NCBI GenBank assembly: GCA_936450465.1
Contig: OW388300.1
Span: 20,027,232-20,091,231, forward strand
Direction of reading: 5' to 3'
Length of the DNA: 64,000 bases
DNA from: Gibbula magus
Lineage: Eukaryota > Mollusca > Gastropoda > Trochida > Trochidae
Part shown: one piece after another, positions 33,791-46,456 of the stretch
Layout of the letters: each line of letters opens with the position of its first letter
How positions within the stretch are numbered: the stretch's first letter is position 1
Translations under genes and position numbers: made by a program
The notes under the pieces: model-generated
Database searches by the model: none
What the model was told of the DNA's origin: nothing
What the model saw: only the letters and a program-made list of their open reading frames with translations

Positions 33791-35161
33791 CCCTTTAAAG
33801 GGAGGGTTCTATCTAAAGTAAAATGGCAGTTCAAGGTTCAGATTTTTATATCCTTTTGCTGACAATTAACTCTTGATCTTGAATGATTAACCTTTATTTT
33901 CAAACTTTTTAAAAACAAACTATAGTGATACATTTATATTCATACAGACGTATATCGATTAACATCATTTCCAAATTTTTTTACAAAATATAAATGACAG
34001 TATTTAATTGAACTATTTAAGAAAAATAAGAGATAGAGAGAAAATGAAAAGAGGGAAGGTGGAAAGTCTAGATGAATGATGTATCTTATTGTCCCTGTTT
34101 TCTTCAGATATCAAACATCACAATGCAATTCTCTGTTAACTGTAACTTTAATCAACTCGTTTTTATATATCCGTTACTTAAATCATTGTTTTTATATATT
34201 TGTAAATGTAATCACCTCGTTAGATAGATAGATTTGATATCAGACGACTAATAAACATTTACTATCATTTTCATCAACTTCAATTCACAAATATTATGAA
34301 AATGCATCATATTTCCATACAATTTTACACAATATAATATTAATCTAACTGGATGATTTTCAAAGTACAAAAAATTCTTATCAAATTTTGGACAAAGAAA
34401 CCAACTTAATAAAGTAGCATTTATGATAAAAGCTTTAAAATGGAAATAATGGCCCAAGTTTTAAAGGTATCATTTACAGTCATAGAAAAAGTGTAATTTT
34501 GATCAATCATATTAATCCATTTTTACACTGGATCCTCTCAACATCAAACACTGTGAACAATTTTCTCTCATTAAATCTTATAAAGCAATTTATGTTGTCT
34601 GGGTACTTCTTTGAAGCCTGAATTACTATCCCTTTGTTGGTTAAGGAATTTCTTCCAGAAATTGTTAATAACAACACTGTGCTGTGCATCAAATTATCTT
34701 GTCAAAACTCATCTCTTTGTATGTTTTTTTAAAAATTGATCGAACATTATCAAGTGTTCTATTAGAAATCTGGACAAAATCAATTTTGGCATATTTATAG
34801 ATGTCTGGTGGTTTTATGGTGTACTTACTCTTTTGTTATATAATTTGGAGAGAGATTCTCGGTTCTATCAGTGAAATAAACTTTCTATCTAGCTACAGTG
34901 GCGATTACCTTTATCATCATTCTATTGAGTGACCATAAAGTTCATCCACGGTGGAGTGTCATTCGGACAATGTCATGACGTCACAGTGTCAACTTGCAAA
35001 GGTGTTTGTTTACTGTTGTAGTCACTTCATTTCAACATACAACACAGAAATAATGATACAATACTTGTGATATGGAACATTTTTCTTCCTCACTTCATAA
35101 TATAAACATGTCTAGAAAAGAAAGAGATCTTTTATCTATCACAGATCTTGATTGAGTTATT
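33791..35161. other. AT-rich spacer, no gene seen
   Basis: One TGACGTCA near 34977. No gene recognised. Confidence 0.45.
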
Positions 35162-35412
35162 ATCCCCTGTCACAAAGTGGAAGGGGGATATAGGTTAGGG
35201 CTCCGTCCGTCCGTGTGTTTGTCCGTATTTTTGGACTTTGTTCATGGTATCTCAAAAGGGGACAGCTTTTCTCAGAAACTGTTTTAGATAAGATAAACAA
35301 ATTTGGTGTGTTGCTTGAGGGCATACAGACCTTGATAGAAAGAAAATGAGTGCACAATTATTTCTTCTCGAATTATTGCTCTTGTTCCAATTTCTTGGGT
35401 CTGGCGGGGGAT
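35162..35412. mobile_element. short CCGTCCG-type element
   Basis: ATCCCCTGTCACAAAGTGG, then CTCCGTCCGTCCGTGTG, ending GGCGGGGGAT. It has the layout of the 2801-4440 element without the satellite. Confidence 0.55.
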
Positions 35413-35560
35413 GTTGATGACTATGTCTTCTTGTTATTGATGAATTTCTGTACTATCCATGATTTGATGATTTAGTTATTGTTCTTCTGTCACTGACATC
35501 GAGTGAGTTACTTCGGAATGTTTGTACCGTCCATTTCAAGTTGGAATCTGAACAGAACAT

Positions 35561-35810
35561 TTTAGTTCATCAGGCCTGAATTGGAAGAATAAGTTTCTCT
35601 TCAAGATGATTGCAGGAATTGTGATACCTGCATTTTCTCCAATTTTGTTTCAGATCATGTTATCGTTATGCACTGACGGTGAAGAATTTTGGTGCATTTT
35701 TCAAGGTCATGTCAAGGGATTATACTTTATATAGAGAACAATTTATTCCCGTCTCCAACATAAAAAAAATATGAACCCTTATGAGCTACAGAGCCCATGG
35801 CTCTATTTCT
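35561..35810. mobile_element. internally different copy of the CATCAGGCCTG element
   Basis: Its ends, TTTAGTTCATCAGGCCTG and GAGCTACAGAGCCCATGGCT, match those of the element at 40931-42160, but the interior is unrelated and lacks the satellite. An acceptor-like TTTTGTTTCAG at 35643-35653 is noted but not called. Confidence 0.6.
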
Positions 35811-38200
35811 TTAGGAAAATTTACAGTTTGTAGTTTATTTAGCTTCTTATTGAGCATCATGATAACAGATTGAATTATTTGTTGTTGTATCCCAATAGAG
35901 TTTATCTGGAATGTTTTGTAGTGAAACTGAAATATAATAATATACAGTATTGACGATTTCAGATATTTAGTGAAAACTAGTAATAAAAGAATAGCGATCG
36001 TGAGGTACCAAAAAGTCATAAGAGTGTGTTTGTCACCAATTACTTAATTCTACAAAACTAATTTCACCAAGTAGAACTACTTCACTGTTTTATGGTGGTC
36101 CAGTGTGTTCCAATTACAAGATTAGTTCTAGTGTATAAAGTGATGTGGAAGAAAGGAAGGCATAGACATCTCCCCTGTATCAGACCTAGTTTCAACATGC
36201 AGAGAGGAGGATCCTCAGACTTGGAGCTGAAATCAAAGTTACATTTGCTTTTTAGTTTCTATTAGAAATTCCATGTATATAACAAAATGTGTGTAATAAG
36301 TAGGCCGAAAGATAATTAAATGCAATTAGTTCTTCTGTCAATAATCTGATTTGTTCAAGAGTTTTTGAACTTACCAAGACCAATAGTAAAGGTTTTCAGT
36401 GAGGATTTTCTGGCTTCAAAGAAACCAACATGAATGAGGGAGTTTTCATGTGTCCTCAAATTGTTGTTTTGGTATTTTTTATCCTGTTTGTGCGTGTTTA
36501 TTCACACACTGAGTATACCCATCTGTGTTTGTATAGAATATCAATTGTCTTTATAAAAAAGGGCACTATTGACCCACAAGGGACTATTGCAAACGTGATT
36601 AAACAAATTAAACAAATTCCATAATATTGTCCGTACTATGAACTGACTTTTTTCCAAAGTTAGAGAACTTCATAGGTTTCAAGCTCTCCGTGATCTGTTC
36701 AGTGTGTTTTCCAATCTAAAAGCTACATTTGTCTGCGAATTTTACTTTTAGATTCAAGTAACTAAATTGACTAAACTATCAAAACTATTGATAGTTAGCC
36801 GTGTGATTGATGCTATCAATTGTTTTCTAAAAATACTATCAATAAAGTACCATCGGCAATTTTTACAATAAATCGATAGTTGGATCTGTCGTTACATCTC
36901 TACACATTTCATAGTTGTTATATTAAAAAAATTTAAGCAAAAATGTATAAAAAACAGTAGGTGTAATGCCTTTTACTCTTACACTTTTAACAAAAATAAC
37001 CCAAAGTGGGATATAGATGAAATCTCCAGTGTAAATCAGATCTAAATAGATTGAAGTGTACTTATCGACCACAACATTCAACATTTCTAAGTGACACTTC
37101 TAGCTCAAAGATCTATTTAAGGGAACCGAATCACCAATAAATCTGGACGGACCTATCATCTGGTTTGAACTTCATCTAAATTTGCTGATCGTCAAACAGA
37201 TTTCAATCCTGGCCTAATTTCCTATCTCCCAATTCTGGAAGCTATTGAGTTTGTTAGGGGAGTTTACAATTAAACTAGAGCGAGAGTTTACCGTCAGTTT
37301 AGTAGTGCTCACTAAATCCACTCAAAACGTCTCCATTTTATCAACAGGCACTCGTCTATCTGTGAATTAATCTAATCAAGCAAGAAAAACACTCCTCACA
37401 ACAAACTGTCCACCTCACGGGAGTCGAGAACACTGAATCGTGTCGGTTAAAGCATTTAGCTGAGGTGCGACTTTCACGATTACCCATCAATATTTTACCA
37501 GGTCAACACAGTGAGTGTTCTGATTGGATAATACGTGTATAAGCTCAAAAGCTTTCAACTTTCAACGTTATTTTTCTCTGACAGGACATGACACTTTGTA
37601 CAATTGTCTGGAAGTAGGAAAAGGGCATTGTGTAATGAAAATACCTCGACTGATGCTGTGTGTAACGGTAGTGGACAGATTGAACTTTGTTAGATTGATG
37701 CGAATCTCTCCGTCAACATCAAGAACTGGAGATTATCAGGATGAAATTTAACAATCGTGCTGTATCGCTGAAAAATGTCCAGATCTTCAGTTAAATTGGG
37801 TTACGACTGAACTACGACAGTATCATTTCATCTCACAATCCTTGATATATGTGAAATCCAACTTGCTAATTCATGCTGTTTCACAAGAAAGCCTTCAGAT
37901 GATAGTATATATTGTTCGATATATGTCTGTCCTTCTGGTCGATACATCTTCAACGGTCTAATGTAATCATATGTAATGTAATGCATTTCTCTCAATAGTT
38001 ACAAATTGTAATATTTTTGTCATAAGTAGATCCCGAAGCATGTTCCTGCTGTGAATTAGAGTAAACCGATCTTGGCCGTGTCAACCATATACGACTTGAA
38101 CTTTGACCTATAACTCCTTTGATTCGAGGGAAACCTGGTGTACACACCAATAATTAGTATTTATTGTCCATTGTTCACGCATGTACAATCGTGATTTTTT
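35811..38200. other. AT-rich spacer, no gene seen
   Basis: Clustered TATCGATAGT-like and CTATCAA words at 36770-36900 may be an old DNA-transposon remnant. Nothing firm. Confidence 0.4.
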
Positions 38201-38204
38201 TTTC

Positions 38205-38411
38205 TTGCTCTTGGCACCCGGCAGGCACGATGTCACCCCAGTGCAGACACCCCAATAGTTAGACACTAAAAATGCAATTCCATGATTGAGGGAACAAATT
38301 GCACAAGGCTGTTACCCATTTGGGAAATGGAATGGTTGAATTGTTACCCCACTTGTTAATCGCTAATGGCTGCAATATTGCCTAAGTGGCGTTAAACAAT
38401 AACTCACTGAC
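38205..38411 (+). mobile_element. second SINE family, probable copy
   Basis: GGCACCCGGCAGGCACGATG and TGTTACCCATTTGGGAAATG lead into GCTAATGGCTGCAATATTGC, then GTGGCGTTAAACAATAACTC. The tail matches 13186-13248. Confidence 0.5.
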
Positions 38412-38851
38412 TAATCATTGCATATACATACATAGCATTGCAAGATGTATGTTGAAACCATCTACCTTAAATATAGAGGATATATATATATTGCTTTAAA
38501 CTGCTTACAATGCTTGCCTCGACTACCTCCTTTCAATGGTCAGCTAAACTACAGCCTGGAAGTAGTGAGCAAAAGCAACTGAACTATACACCCTGATACT
38601 AATGTTTACTACCCATATGGTTGGAAATAACCAAGTTAATATTTTTTATATGAGCACATGTGCACATATCACATTTGCCTAGCAACGATTGTTTCACAGC
38701 GGCTTCCCGTATTTGGTTGTCTGTGACGTTATAAAACGATTGTTCGTGACGTCACTATAGCTTGTCGTCGCAAGGGAAGTAGGCCATTTCCTGGCTAATT
38801 TTATGCAAACAAATGGAATAGAATGGGTAATAAAGAAATGATTACACTCAA
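38412..38851. other. spacer with TGACGTCA palindrome
   Basis: TGACGTCA at 38747-38754, about 100 bp before hairpin D. No gene. Confidence 0.45.
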
Positions 38852-38964
38852 AAGTGTGCCATATGACTTTTAGGAAACTCCTGCAAATTTATGTATAACC
38901 CTCGCTCTCGCTCGATCAATAAAAAAAATTCAAACTCGTTTCGTAAAAGTCATATGACACACTT
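38852..38964. repeat. foldback hairpin D
   Basis: AAGTGTGCCATATGACTTTT pairs with AAAAGTCATATGACACACTT. The apex holds CCTCGCTCTCGCTCG, the same loop motif as hairpin A. Inner arms are less well paired. Confidence 0.82.
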
Positions 38965-39099
38965 CCTCGGATAATAATCGCTATATACATAATAATGTTA
39001 ATTTCTTGATGTCAATAAATAAATAGCGATTGCTTTACGTGGATCTGATTCGCTGAACCCTGTCACAGGGATTCAGTTCATATCTGCATAAACTTAATT

Positions 39100-39115
39100 T
39101 CGTGACGTCACATCA
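39100..39115. promoter_or_regulatory. TGACGTCA palindrome
   Basis: CGTGACGTCACATCACA between hairpins D and E; matches the CREB/ATF consensus. Function unknown. Confidence 0.3.
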
Positions 39116-39329
39116 CATTTAGCCATGCCCCCATGACCTGAGGTTCATGGCTCGTTGGGTTGTGGATTTTCATTGGCTGATGAACGCGTTGTAGGCGGGA
39201 CTAATAATCCAAAGACGAGATTTGACATCTTGTGTCTTCATACGCGTAAATGGTACAGCTCTTATTGTTACGAATTTGTGTATTTGGAGAATTGACACCT
39301 TTTCAAAACATCGGATACAAGTATATTTA

Positions 39330-39415
39330 TTTATAAGAATTGACTTCAAAATTTATTAAGTTCATGGAGGTATAAACTGAATGAACTTGATAAATTTTGA
39401 AGTCAATTCTTAAAT
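39330..39415. repeat. foldback hairpin E, ~35-bp arms
   Basis: AAGAATTGACTTCAAAATTT pairs with AAATTTTGAAGTCAATTCTT, and the arms close near ATGAACTT. The loop is about 14 bp. Confidence 0.9.
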
Positions 39416-39762
39416 GAACTATACAACTATAATTGCACCAAGATTCTGGTTGTCAATGAAGGAGCAATAATGGCACTGTGTGAACCACTGTCCCTAATAA
39501 GCGTCACAGAGATCCCACTGCCAGACTCAATCTGAGGAACAGTACATGGATAATGAAAGAAGATATCTATCTACTTATCTCGATACTAAAATAGTCATAC
39601 AATTGTGGTCATTCAGAGCTTTTTCTTGCACAGTGAAACTATTTGGTTTTGCACACAATGCTCTATTCCAGATGACAACTTAAAGCCACCGGTGCTATCA
39701 GCAGTGTCCGCCATCTTTTTTTATCAATTTGTCAAATATAAAGCCATCAAGTATTACCCTCA
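39416..39762. other. spacer, no gene seen
   Basis: No gene or repeat family recognised. Confidence 0.4.
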
Positions 39763-39766
39763 TTAA

Positions 39767-40320
39767 GGATGTTCGCTCCTCAAATTTATTGGATTAAACT
39801 TTTTTTCTAACTTATATTTTTTAAAAGATCAAAGTATATGATTGAAAAATCAGCATTAAAAAATAGGGGGTAGTGTGGTTTTTTTTCGAGATATGACGTC
39901 TGTAAGATAGTGGGGTGAAGTACAATTTTAAGATGGGAGTCTATGGGAAAATGAGAAAAAAACTGCTAAAAACTTGAAAATACTACATTTCTAGTATTAA
40001 ACTTTTTTCCTTTTTTGATATGTTACAAAGTTCATGTTCCCCAACCGAAATCGATGAAAAAATATATATGGTATACGTAGTGTGGGTTTTTTTAAGCTTT
40101 GACACAAAATGTACCTGAAAATCCCCCTTTTTAGTCAAATTTAGGCCATTTATGCTGTTTAAGCACTTTTTAGAGGTTTTAAAGTCACATTTTCTGTATT
40201 TCATTTGTTTTTTGAAAGTATGTAGATGATGTAGAATTTCATGAAGTAAATAAAGATGAGAACAAATCTTTGCTTAATCATATTTCATTTTTGAAGTTCA
40301 ACAGGAAGGAACAAACATCC
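39767..40320. mobile_element. MITE-5, TTAA-flanked
   Basis: Ends GGATGTTCGCTCCT and the inverse of AGGAAGGAACAAACATCC. TTAA at 39763-39766 and 40321-40324. 554 bp with no coding capacity. TTAA targeting points to a piggyBac-type source. Confidence 0.82.
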
Positions 40321-40369
40321 TTAATATGTTTCAACTGGATTATGTTATAATCATGTAATAATAACATAT

Positions 40370-40432
40370 GTGTAAACAAGAATGTCCCCATGAATTTCGT
40401 TTCCACTAAAAATACCCTGTAGAACTCGCTCT
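40370..40432 (-). mobile_element. MITE-4 end fragment
   Basis: GTGTAAACAAGAATGTCCCC, TTTCGTTTCCAC, ACCCTGTAGAACTCGCTCTT then TAA. Same end as at 20737. Confidence 0.5.
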
Positions 40433-40930
40433 TTAACAGATTCTACCAGTTAGCTTAGAAATTTGAAGGATAAGTTCTGTGGAAGAGAGGATAAAACCAA
40501 ACTTCGGTTTGGTCCCTTCTGTGCATCCTTCTATCAACATGCTGCTATCCCTACTTAGCCTCTCTACAAACAGGTCATCTAGCGCCTCCTGAAACATAAG
40601 TTCTGTGGAAGTAAAATTTCTTTGTTGCAACCAATTTAAAGTTTGAATGAATAATATCAATTAATGAAGATGTCAAGCATATATGTATCACATGGGGTGC
40701 GGATGGCCGAAATATTCGGGGGGGGGAAGTCTTTTTTGATAAAATTTATGCACATCAATAAGATTGGAATTATGAGATGGAAATTATTTCGTTTTTCTAA
40801 CAAACTGACTTTTGAAATTAGTTTGATTGAAAGGAAAATTTGAATAAAAAAAAGAATAATCACAGCTGGGATTATTGACTGATCAACATTTTCGTCGTGA
40901 TACAAAATAATCCATGGCAAAGCATCCTTT
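40433..40930. other. spacer, no gene seen
   Basis: A small hairpin, AAACCAAACTTCGGTTTGGT, lies near 40494. No gene. Confidence 0.4.
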
Positions 40931-42160
40931 TTTAGCTCATCAGGCCTGAAAGGCCCGATGGGCTTATGGCATGGCATGGTGTCCGGCGTCCGTCCGTCCG
41001 TCCGTCCGTCCGTCCGTCCATCCGTCCGTAAACTTTTCGCTTTTTCGACTTCTTCTCCAGAACCAATGACTCCACAGAGCTGAAATTTTATGTGCAGACT
41101 CCTTGGCCAATGGGGATTCTAAATTGTAGATTTCGTGACCCCATGACCCCAAATGGGGTCACAGGGGTCACATCCTTAAAAACCTATTTTCATCTTCTTC
41201 TCCAGTTCCAAAAGGTCTGGAGAGCTGAAAAGTTGTGTGCAGACTCATTGGCCAATGGGGATTCTAAATTGTAGATCTCGTGACCCCATGACCCCAAATG
41301 GGGTCACAGGGGTCACATCCTTAAAAACCTATTTTCATCTTCTTCTCCAGTTCCAAAAGGTCCAGAGAGCTTAAAAGTTGTGTGCAGACTCCTTGGGTAA
41401 TGGAGATTCTAAATTGTAGATTTTGTGACCCCGTGACCCCAAATGGGGTCACAGGGGTCACATCCTTAAAAACCTATTTTCATCTTCTTCTCCAGTTCCA
41501 AAAGGTCTAGATAGCTGAAAAGTTGTGTGCAGACTCCTTGGCCCATGGGGATTCTAAATTGTAGATTTTGTGAACCCACGACCCCAAATGGGGTCACAGG
41601 GGTCACATCCTTAAAAACATATTTTCATCTTCTTCTCCAGTTCCAAAAGGTCTAGAGAGCTAAAAAGTAGTGTGCAGACTCATTGGCCAATGGGGATTCT
41701 AAATTGAAGATCTCGTGACCCCATGACCACAAATGGGGTCACAGGGGTCACAGGGGTCACATCCTTAAAAAACTATTTTCATCCTATTCTCCAGTTCAAA
41801 AAGGTCCAGAGAGTTGAAAAGTTGTGTGCAGACTCCTTGGGTAATGGAGATTCTAAATTGTAGATTTCGTGACCCCAAATGGGGTCACAGAGGTCACATC
41901 CTTAAAAACCTATTATCATCTTCTTCTCAAGTTTCAAAAGGTCTAGAGAGCTGAAAAGTTGTGTAGAGACTCTTGGGTCAAAGGTGATTCTTAATTGTAG
42001 AATTGGTGACCCTGTGACTCCAAATGCGGGTCACAGGGATCATGATCTAAAAACCTATTTTTTGCTTGTTAACAATGTTTTACTTGAGATAACTTAGATA
42101 TTCAACCTTAGATAATAAATCAAATCCTGAGGAGCTACAGAGCCCATGGCTCTATTTTTG
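40931..42160. mobile_element. CATCAGGCCTG / CCGTCCG-type element with internal satellite
   Basis: Begins TTTAGCTCATCAGGCCTG, followed by a CCGTCCG run (40985-41028), a 145 bp tandem array, and ends GAGCTACAGAGCCCATGGCT. No transposase. The end modules recur at 35561-35810. Confidence 0.72.
41048..42060. repeat. 145-bp tandem repeat, about seven units
   Basis: The TTCTCCAG word recurs at 41198, 41343, 41488 and 41633 (period 145), then with altered spacing. Each unit holds an inverted repeat, GTGACCCCATGACCCC against GGGGTCACAGGGGTCAC, able to form a GC-rich hairpin. Confidence 0.92.
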
Positions 42161-42243
42161 CAATAATATCATTATTCTGACAGCTGACATTATGATGGGA
42201 AGCCAGACAAGTAGTGAGGTGAATCAATGTGTGATGTATTTAA

Positions 42244-42583
42244 AGGGGAAGTAGCACATTTTTTACTCAAATAAGTCGATGAAATGTATTTGAAAAATAA
42301 TATCACAAATAGTAAAACACCTATTCTCTCTTCGGAAAATCAAGTTAAAAAATTGGTATTCATGGTTCCGTAAAGCCATGGGAATTGTTTTTGTCATTAA
42401 AATGTGTTCACAATAAAATGGCTGCCATGCAATTTTTGCTTTATACGCAACACCGTTATTGCCACTACGGTGAACGGATTGTGTAATAAGATGTTTTTAC
42501 CCTCTAAAGTAAATATAAATGACATAAACAATCATTATAAATGGGAAATTTTAAAAAATAAAATTTGCAAAAACCATGCTCCT
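42244..42583 (+). mobile_element. MITE-1, nearly complete
   Basis: TTAA flanks at 42240-42243 and 42584-42587. Left end AGGGGAAGTAGCACATTTTT; right end CATGCTCCT, with about 7 bp deleted. Confidence 0.85.
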
Positions 42584-42587
42584 TTAA

Positions 42588-43204
42588 AGTACTCTCTGGA
42601 ATTGTAAAAAAAATTGCAATTTGTTTACAAATCCAATTGATCAAGTCGGATCAACTTGCTTATAAAACTGACAAACTTACAATGACAAACAACACTCGAT
42701 AACATTGAATAGAAAATGAAAAATTGAAGCAGTTTCCTGTAAGCGATTTTGTTTTATTCTTTTCTTGAAGTCAATGTTGGTGGCCAACTCTGATTATGAA
42801 ATATGACTTAAGCAAATAGAATTATGAGATTAAACTTCAAGAAAGCAGATTTGTAATACCTGAAACAAATCATCTTACACAAAGTTTGAAGTAGATTAGA
42901 AACAGAGTTTTAAAAATGAGTAAAACTTTTAGAAAATAGAAAAGTGTCTTTTGTCATTTGACAGACATTGCAGATCTGAGATAATTACTTACCCAGGATG
43001 CATCTGTTTCTTAAAGACAATTGAAAGCTCACACCTTTCTTTCTCCCTCAGCGCAAAACACTTCTTTTCAGAGACAAGCTCTCAACATATACTTTCTCAG
43101 TTTAAAAAGGGGTCATTCTGTCGGCAAAATCCTCCATCTTGGATTTTGTGCATTACGTGAAATGAAAACAAGTTATATTGTACCTAATTTTACAACTTTT
43201 TAAT
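42588..43204. other. AT-rich spacer, no gene seen
   Basis: No gene or repeat family recognised. Confidence 0.45.
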
Positions 43205-43548
43205 AATAAAAGATGTACACTGATAGAATGTTCACACAGTAACACATAACGTGTCATAAAACTAATAAACATATTTATGTTATGACGTAGCGAAACTTTC
43301 CCCACTGGCAGCGCCAATGAATGGCTTCAGCTCTCATTGTTTTTATTTTTCAACAAATTTGCGCTTGTCTTTATCAAGTTGTGAAAAATAAATTCATCAA
43401 AATATAACCTATATTAATATTGTTTAATTTGACTGTTTTAATCATGTATTTGTAGCATATTTGAGTGAACATGCAGTGACATAATCCTCTCGAATGTCGT
43501 TTCCACAAAAAAATACCCTGAAAGAACCCTCCTTTTAATACACCTCTG
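43205..43548 (-). mobile_element. MITE-4 copy, uninterrupted
   Basis: The reverse complement aligns with 33035-33790, without the MITE-3 insertion: CATAATCCTCTCGAATGTCG, TCATTGTTTTTATTTTTCAA and CTTTCCCCACTGGCAGC are shared. It ends GAACCCTCCTTTTAA. Confidence 0.6.
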
Positions 43549-43557
43549 TCAAAGACA

Positions 43558-43665
43558 TTGGTTTGTGTAATAAGATGTTTTACATTCTAAAGTATCAAAA
43601 TTAAAATGACATAAACCATCATTATAGAAATTTTGATATTTTTTTTAAAATGTGGTACATCCCCT
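43558..43665 (+). mobile_element. MITE-1 3' fragment
   Basis: GGTTTGTGTAATAAGATGTT, ACATAAACCATCATTATAG and TGGTACATCCCCT, then TTAA (43666-43669). Confidence 0.7.
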
Positions 43666-43669
43666 TTAA

Positions 43670-43962
43670 AACAGTTCTGTCAGAGACATTCGAGGAGCTT
43701 GTATATGGAACATCTGATATGACGTTTAATGAAGTCTTAGCTGTCAACAGAGTACTGCTTCAGATCTTCACCACTAATACTAGTTGTTAGGAAGGCAGCT
43801 TTCTCTTTATAAACAGCAGCTTTTTTGTGTTAAAGAGTGATTTCTTTGCATAATCAATGACCAAGCCATAAATAGAAAGATAGGAAAGTACACTTTATAA
43901 ACCACATATCATTTGAATGAACGAAGATTTCTTTTATTATGAGAGTCTTTTACTTCAAAAGT
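43670..43962. other. spacer, no gene seen
   Basis: No gene or repeat family recognised. Confidence 0.4.
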
Positions 43963-44512
43963 TTAACCCTTAACATGCGGGTCCCGGAATTATCCGGGCG
44001 GGCTATAAGCGATTCGTAGGTACTCCAGTACGGATCCCAGATCGCTTACTTAGAAGAATTCACGCCTGTCTATGTACTGGGCTAGCCTCCATACCGGGTC
44101 CCGAGTCGATTGTTTCCGCGACTCGCTGCATGAGAATGGCTGTATTTATGCCTCGCAGCCCGCAATGAGAATAAAACTTTCTTCAGCGTCTGGTCAGAAC
44201 GTCCAGCAAAATTCACACCAATTTGCGTGTGCATTGTTGACCCGTAACGCATCGATAATTAGCTTTACAAAAGGCCAATTTTGTCCTGCTTCGCTCCGAT
44301 GGCTACACTGCCCGGCGGCTAATTAGCACCTAAGTGTCTGCACTGCCCCGGGGTGAGATAGGCCCGTACAGGCTTATCTGTCTCGCATCCCGCCACATGG
44401 GCAGATAGCCTATGCTTATCTGTCTCGCATCTCGCCACATGGGCAGATAGCTTCTAATTACGGGAAGATATTGCGATAAGCTACCTTTCTCTCGCACTTC
44501 GTATCATATGAA

Positions 44513-45160
44513 CCAATTGGTTGTTTTCATTTTTTTTATACCAAAATAAAGAGGAAAGAATGGCCTTTATTCCCATATAAAAATCACAATTGCGCTAACA
44601 TAACTGAAAATACAGCAATCGCACAGAGATAGCCGACTTTCGCACTTTTGAATTTTGATACATGTGGCGCATTTACCCCAACATGCCTCGGCGCTCTATT
44701 TCTAAGAAACTACTTGGGATATTTTCATAATTTTTTTATCAGTATATAGATAAAAGAATTGTCTTCAATTCCATATAAAATACGTGTATTTTCGGCAATA
44801 ACTTTTGATGCGCCAGGTGTCGCGCAGAAGGTGATATTCGGCTTTGAATAAGTGGCGCTCTTAGCATATACCATCATTACGGGCTTTATAACTTGTGAAC
44901 CGCAAGTCCGATTTTTATAATTTTTACATCATTGGAAAGAGAAAAACATTGTCTTCAATTCCATGTATAATGCGCATGTTTTCGGGAAGAACTCTGCATG
45001 CGCAAAGCGCCGCGCCAAAAGGTATAATTTTCGCACTTCATAACTTTTGAACCGCAAGTCCGATTTTTATAATTTTTACATCATTGTAAAGAGAAAAACA
45101 TTGTCTTTAATTCCAGATATAATGCGCATGTTTTTGGGAAGAACTATGCATGCGCGAAGA
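44513..45160 (+). repeat. subterminal direct repeats, left side of piggyBac
   Basis: Four degenerate units containing ATAATTTTTACATCATTG, AAAGAG, ATTGTCTTCAATTCCAT and ATGCGCATG. The last two are about 152 bp apart (44897 and 45049). Orientation matches the units right of the gene. Confidence 0.75.
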
Positions 45161-45785
45161 GCCGCAATATTGATGTACGCATAAGTGAAGAAGTATGATA
45201 ATATATAACTAAAATACTGTTCTTTTGATACGCAAATATAGAGCTTTATAAACGATGAACAACTGTCATGACGGAATTTTGTTTCCAGTTTTGGAAAAAA
45301 AATTATAACATAAAAGTGAAAATATATTTGAGTACGGGACCCGCCGCTCGGGGAAAAGCCTTTTCGTGGGAATATTTTCTCAGGAAAATATTTCACTTTT
45401 CGGAGTTTCTAAAAATGCGTGAACATTTTTGTTACTGATGCCATTTGCGAAAGGTTTTTATTTCTAAAATTCAAATGCGAGGGCGCACCTTTCCAAACCA
45501 TTTGAATTGAATTTATTATTTTATCTTTTACATTATTGAATAAAAGACGTTTCATTCAATAAGATTTGAAGAATTATTTATATGTGTAGCGGACTGAACT
45601 GAGCAGATGGAGAATTTGATTCCTCACCACTTTTATTACCAAAGTTCTTTTGTATCACAATTACTTTTTTAGGTATTAGTTTTTTCGTGAGCAGGGGAAT
45701 TTCCGACGGGATTCGCCATGACATAATGAGAAAAAATTCCCATGAACATGGGCGTGGTCCGTCATCTTCGGGACCGACCCACAAG

Positions 45786-45793
45786 TATAAATA
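45786..45793 (+). promoter_or_regulatory. TATA-like box of the piggyBac transposase
   Basis: TATAAATA at the start of a GC-rich leader (45800-46340), about 690 bp upstream of the ATG. Inferred from position only. Confidence 0.35.
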
Positions 45794-45925
45794 TCTACCG
45801 GGGGGTGCGCGGACCCCCCGCTTTTGGTCGCCACCCCCCAAACTTTTTGTGCAAATTATTTTTTTGTTTCTACTTTCAAATAAAGGTTCGTGTCATTCCG
45901 AGGTATGAAGGTTTCTGCTATATAT

Positions 45926-46165
45926 GTCGAGAGGGCATGGGAACCCATTCCCAATAGAATCCGGGGTTCGTCCCATAGGATTGTTCCTCGGAGTCTCTCG
46001 TTCTCAAAAGAGAACATGGGAAACCTGTCCCGCGATTGAATCCGGGGTCCGCCGCGGAAGACGGGGACGGGAATTCCCGGAGAGCATGGGAGTATGCTCC
46101 CATGGGTCCGGGCTCCGCCTCGAGAGACCGCTCCTTGGATGCTCTGCTTCTCGAAAAGAGAAGTC
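45926..46165 (+). repeat. GC-rich ~75-bp repeats in the transposase leader
   Basis: Three imperfect units with GAGCATGGGA, CCCATTCCC-type palindromes, CCGGGGTTCG or CCGGGCTCCG, and CTCGAGAG/TCTCGTTCTC. The composition differs strongly from the AT-rich surroundings. Confidence 0.65.
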
Positions 46166-46456
46166 ATTCGGCAACTGACAACCCGAGCTTCCCTGACATA
46201 GTAGTTTATTTTCCGGGCCTCGGGCCCGGTGCTACACGTCGCCGAGGAAATCAGAAAATGGTCCGTTTGACATATGCGTCGGAAAAATCGGCGCGATGTC
46301 AGAAGCCGTCGGCGCCGTCGGCGCTTGCGGCGCAGTCGTCCTAGATGCGCCGGGAGGTTCTGAAACTGGCAAATGAACGTCCATGAAGCTCACATTCATT
46401 ATCTCTGTATGTTTATTGTCTCTAATCACATGTTATATGTTGCATACATCTAACGC

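Noticed and set aside
35643..35705. Possible exon after TTTTGTTTCAG
   Set aside because: It lies inside a mobile-element copy and the downstream GTCATG is a poor donor.
37560..37615. Possible exon after TTTTTCTCTGACAG
   Set aside because: No adequate donor follows in an open frame.
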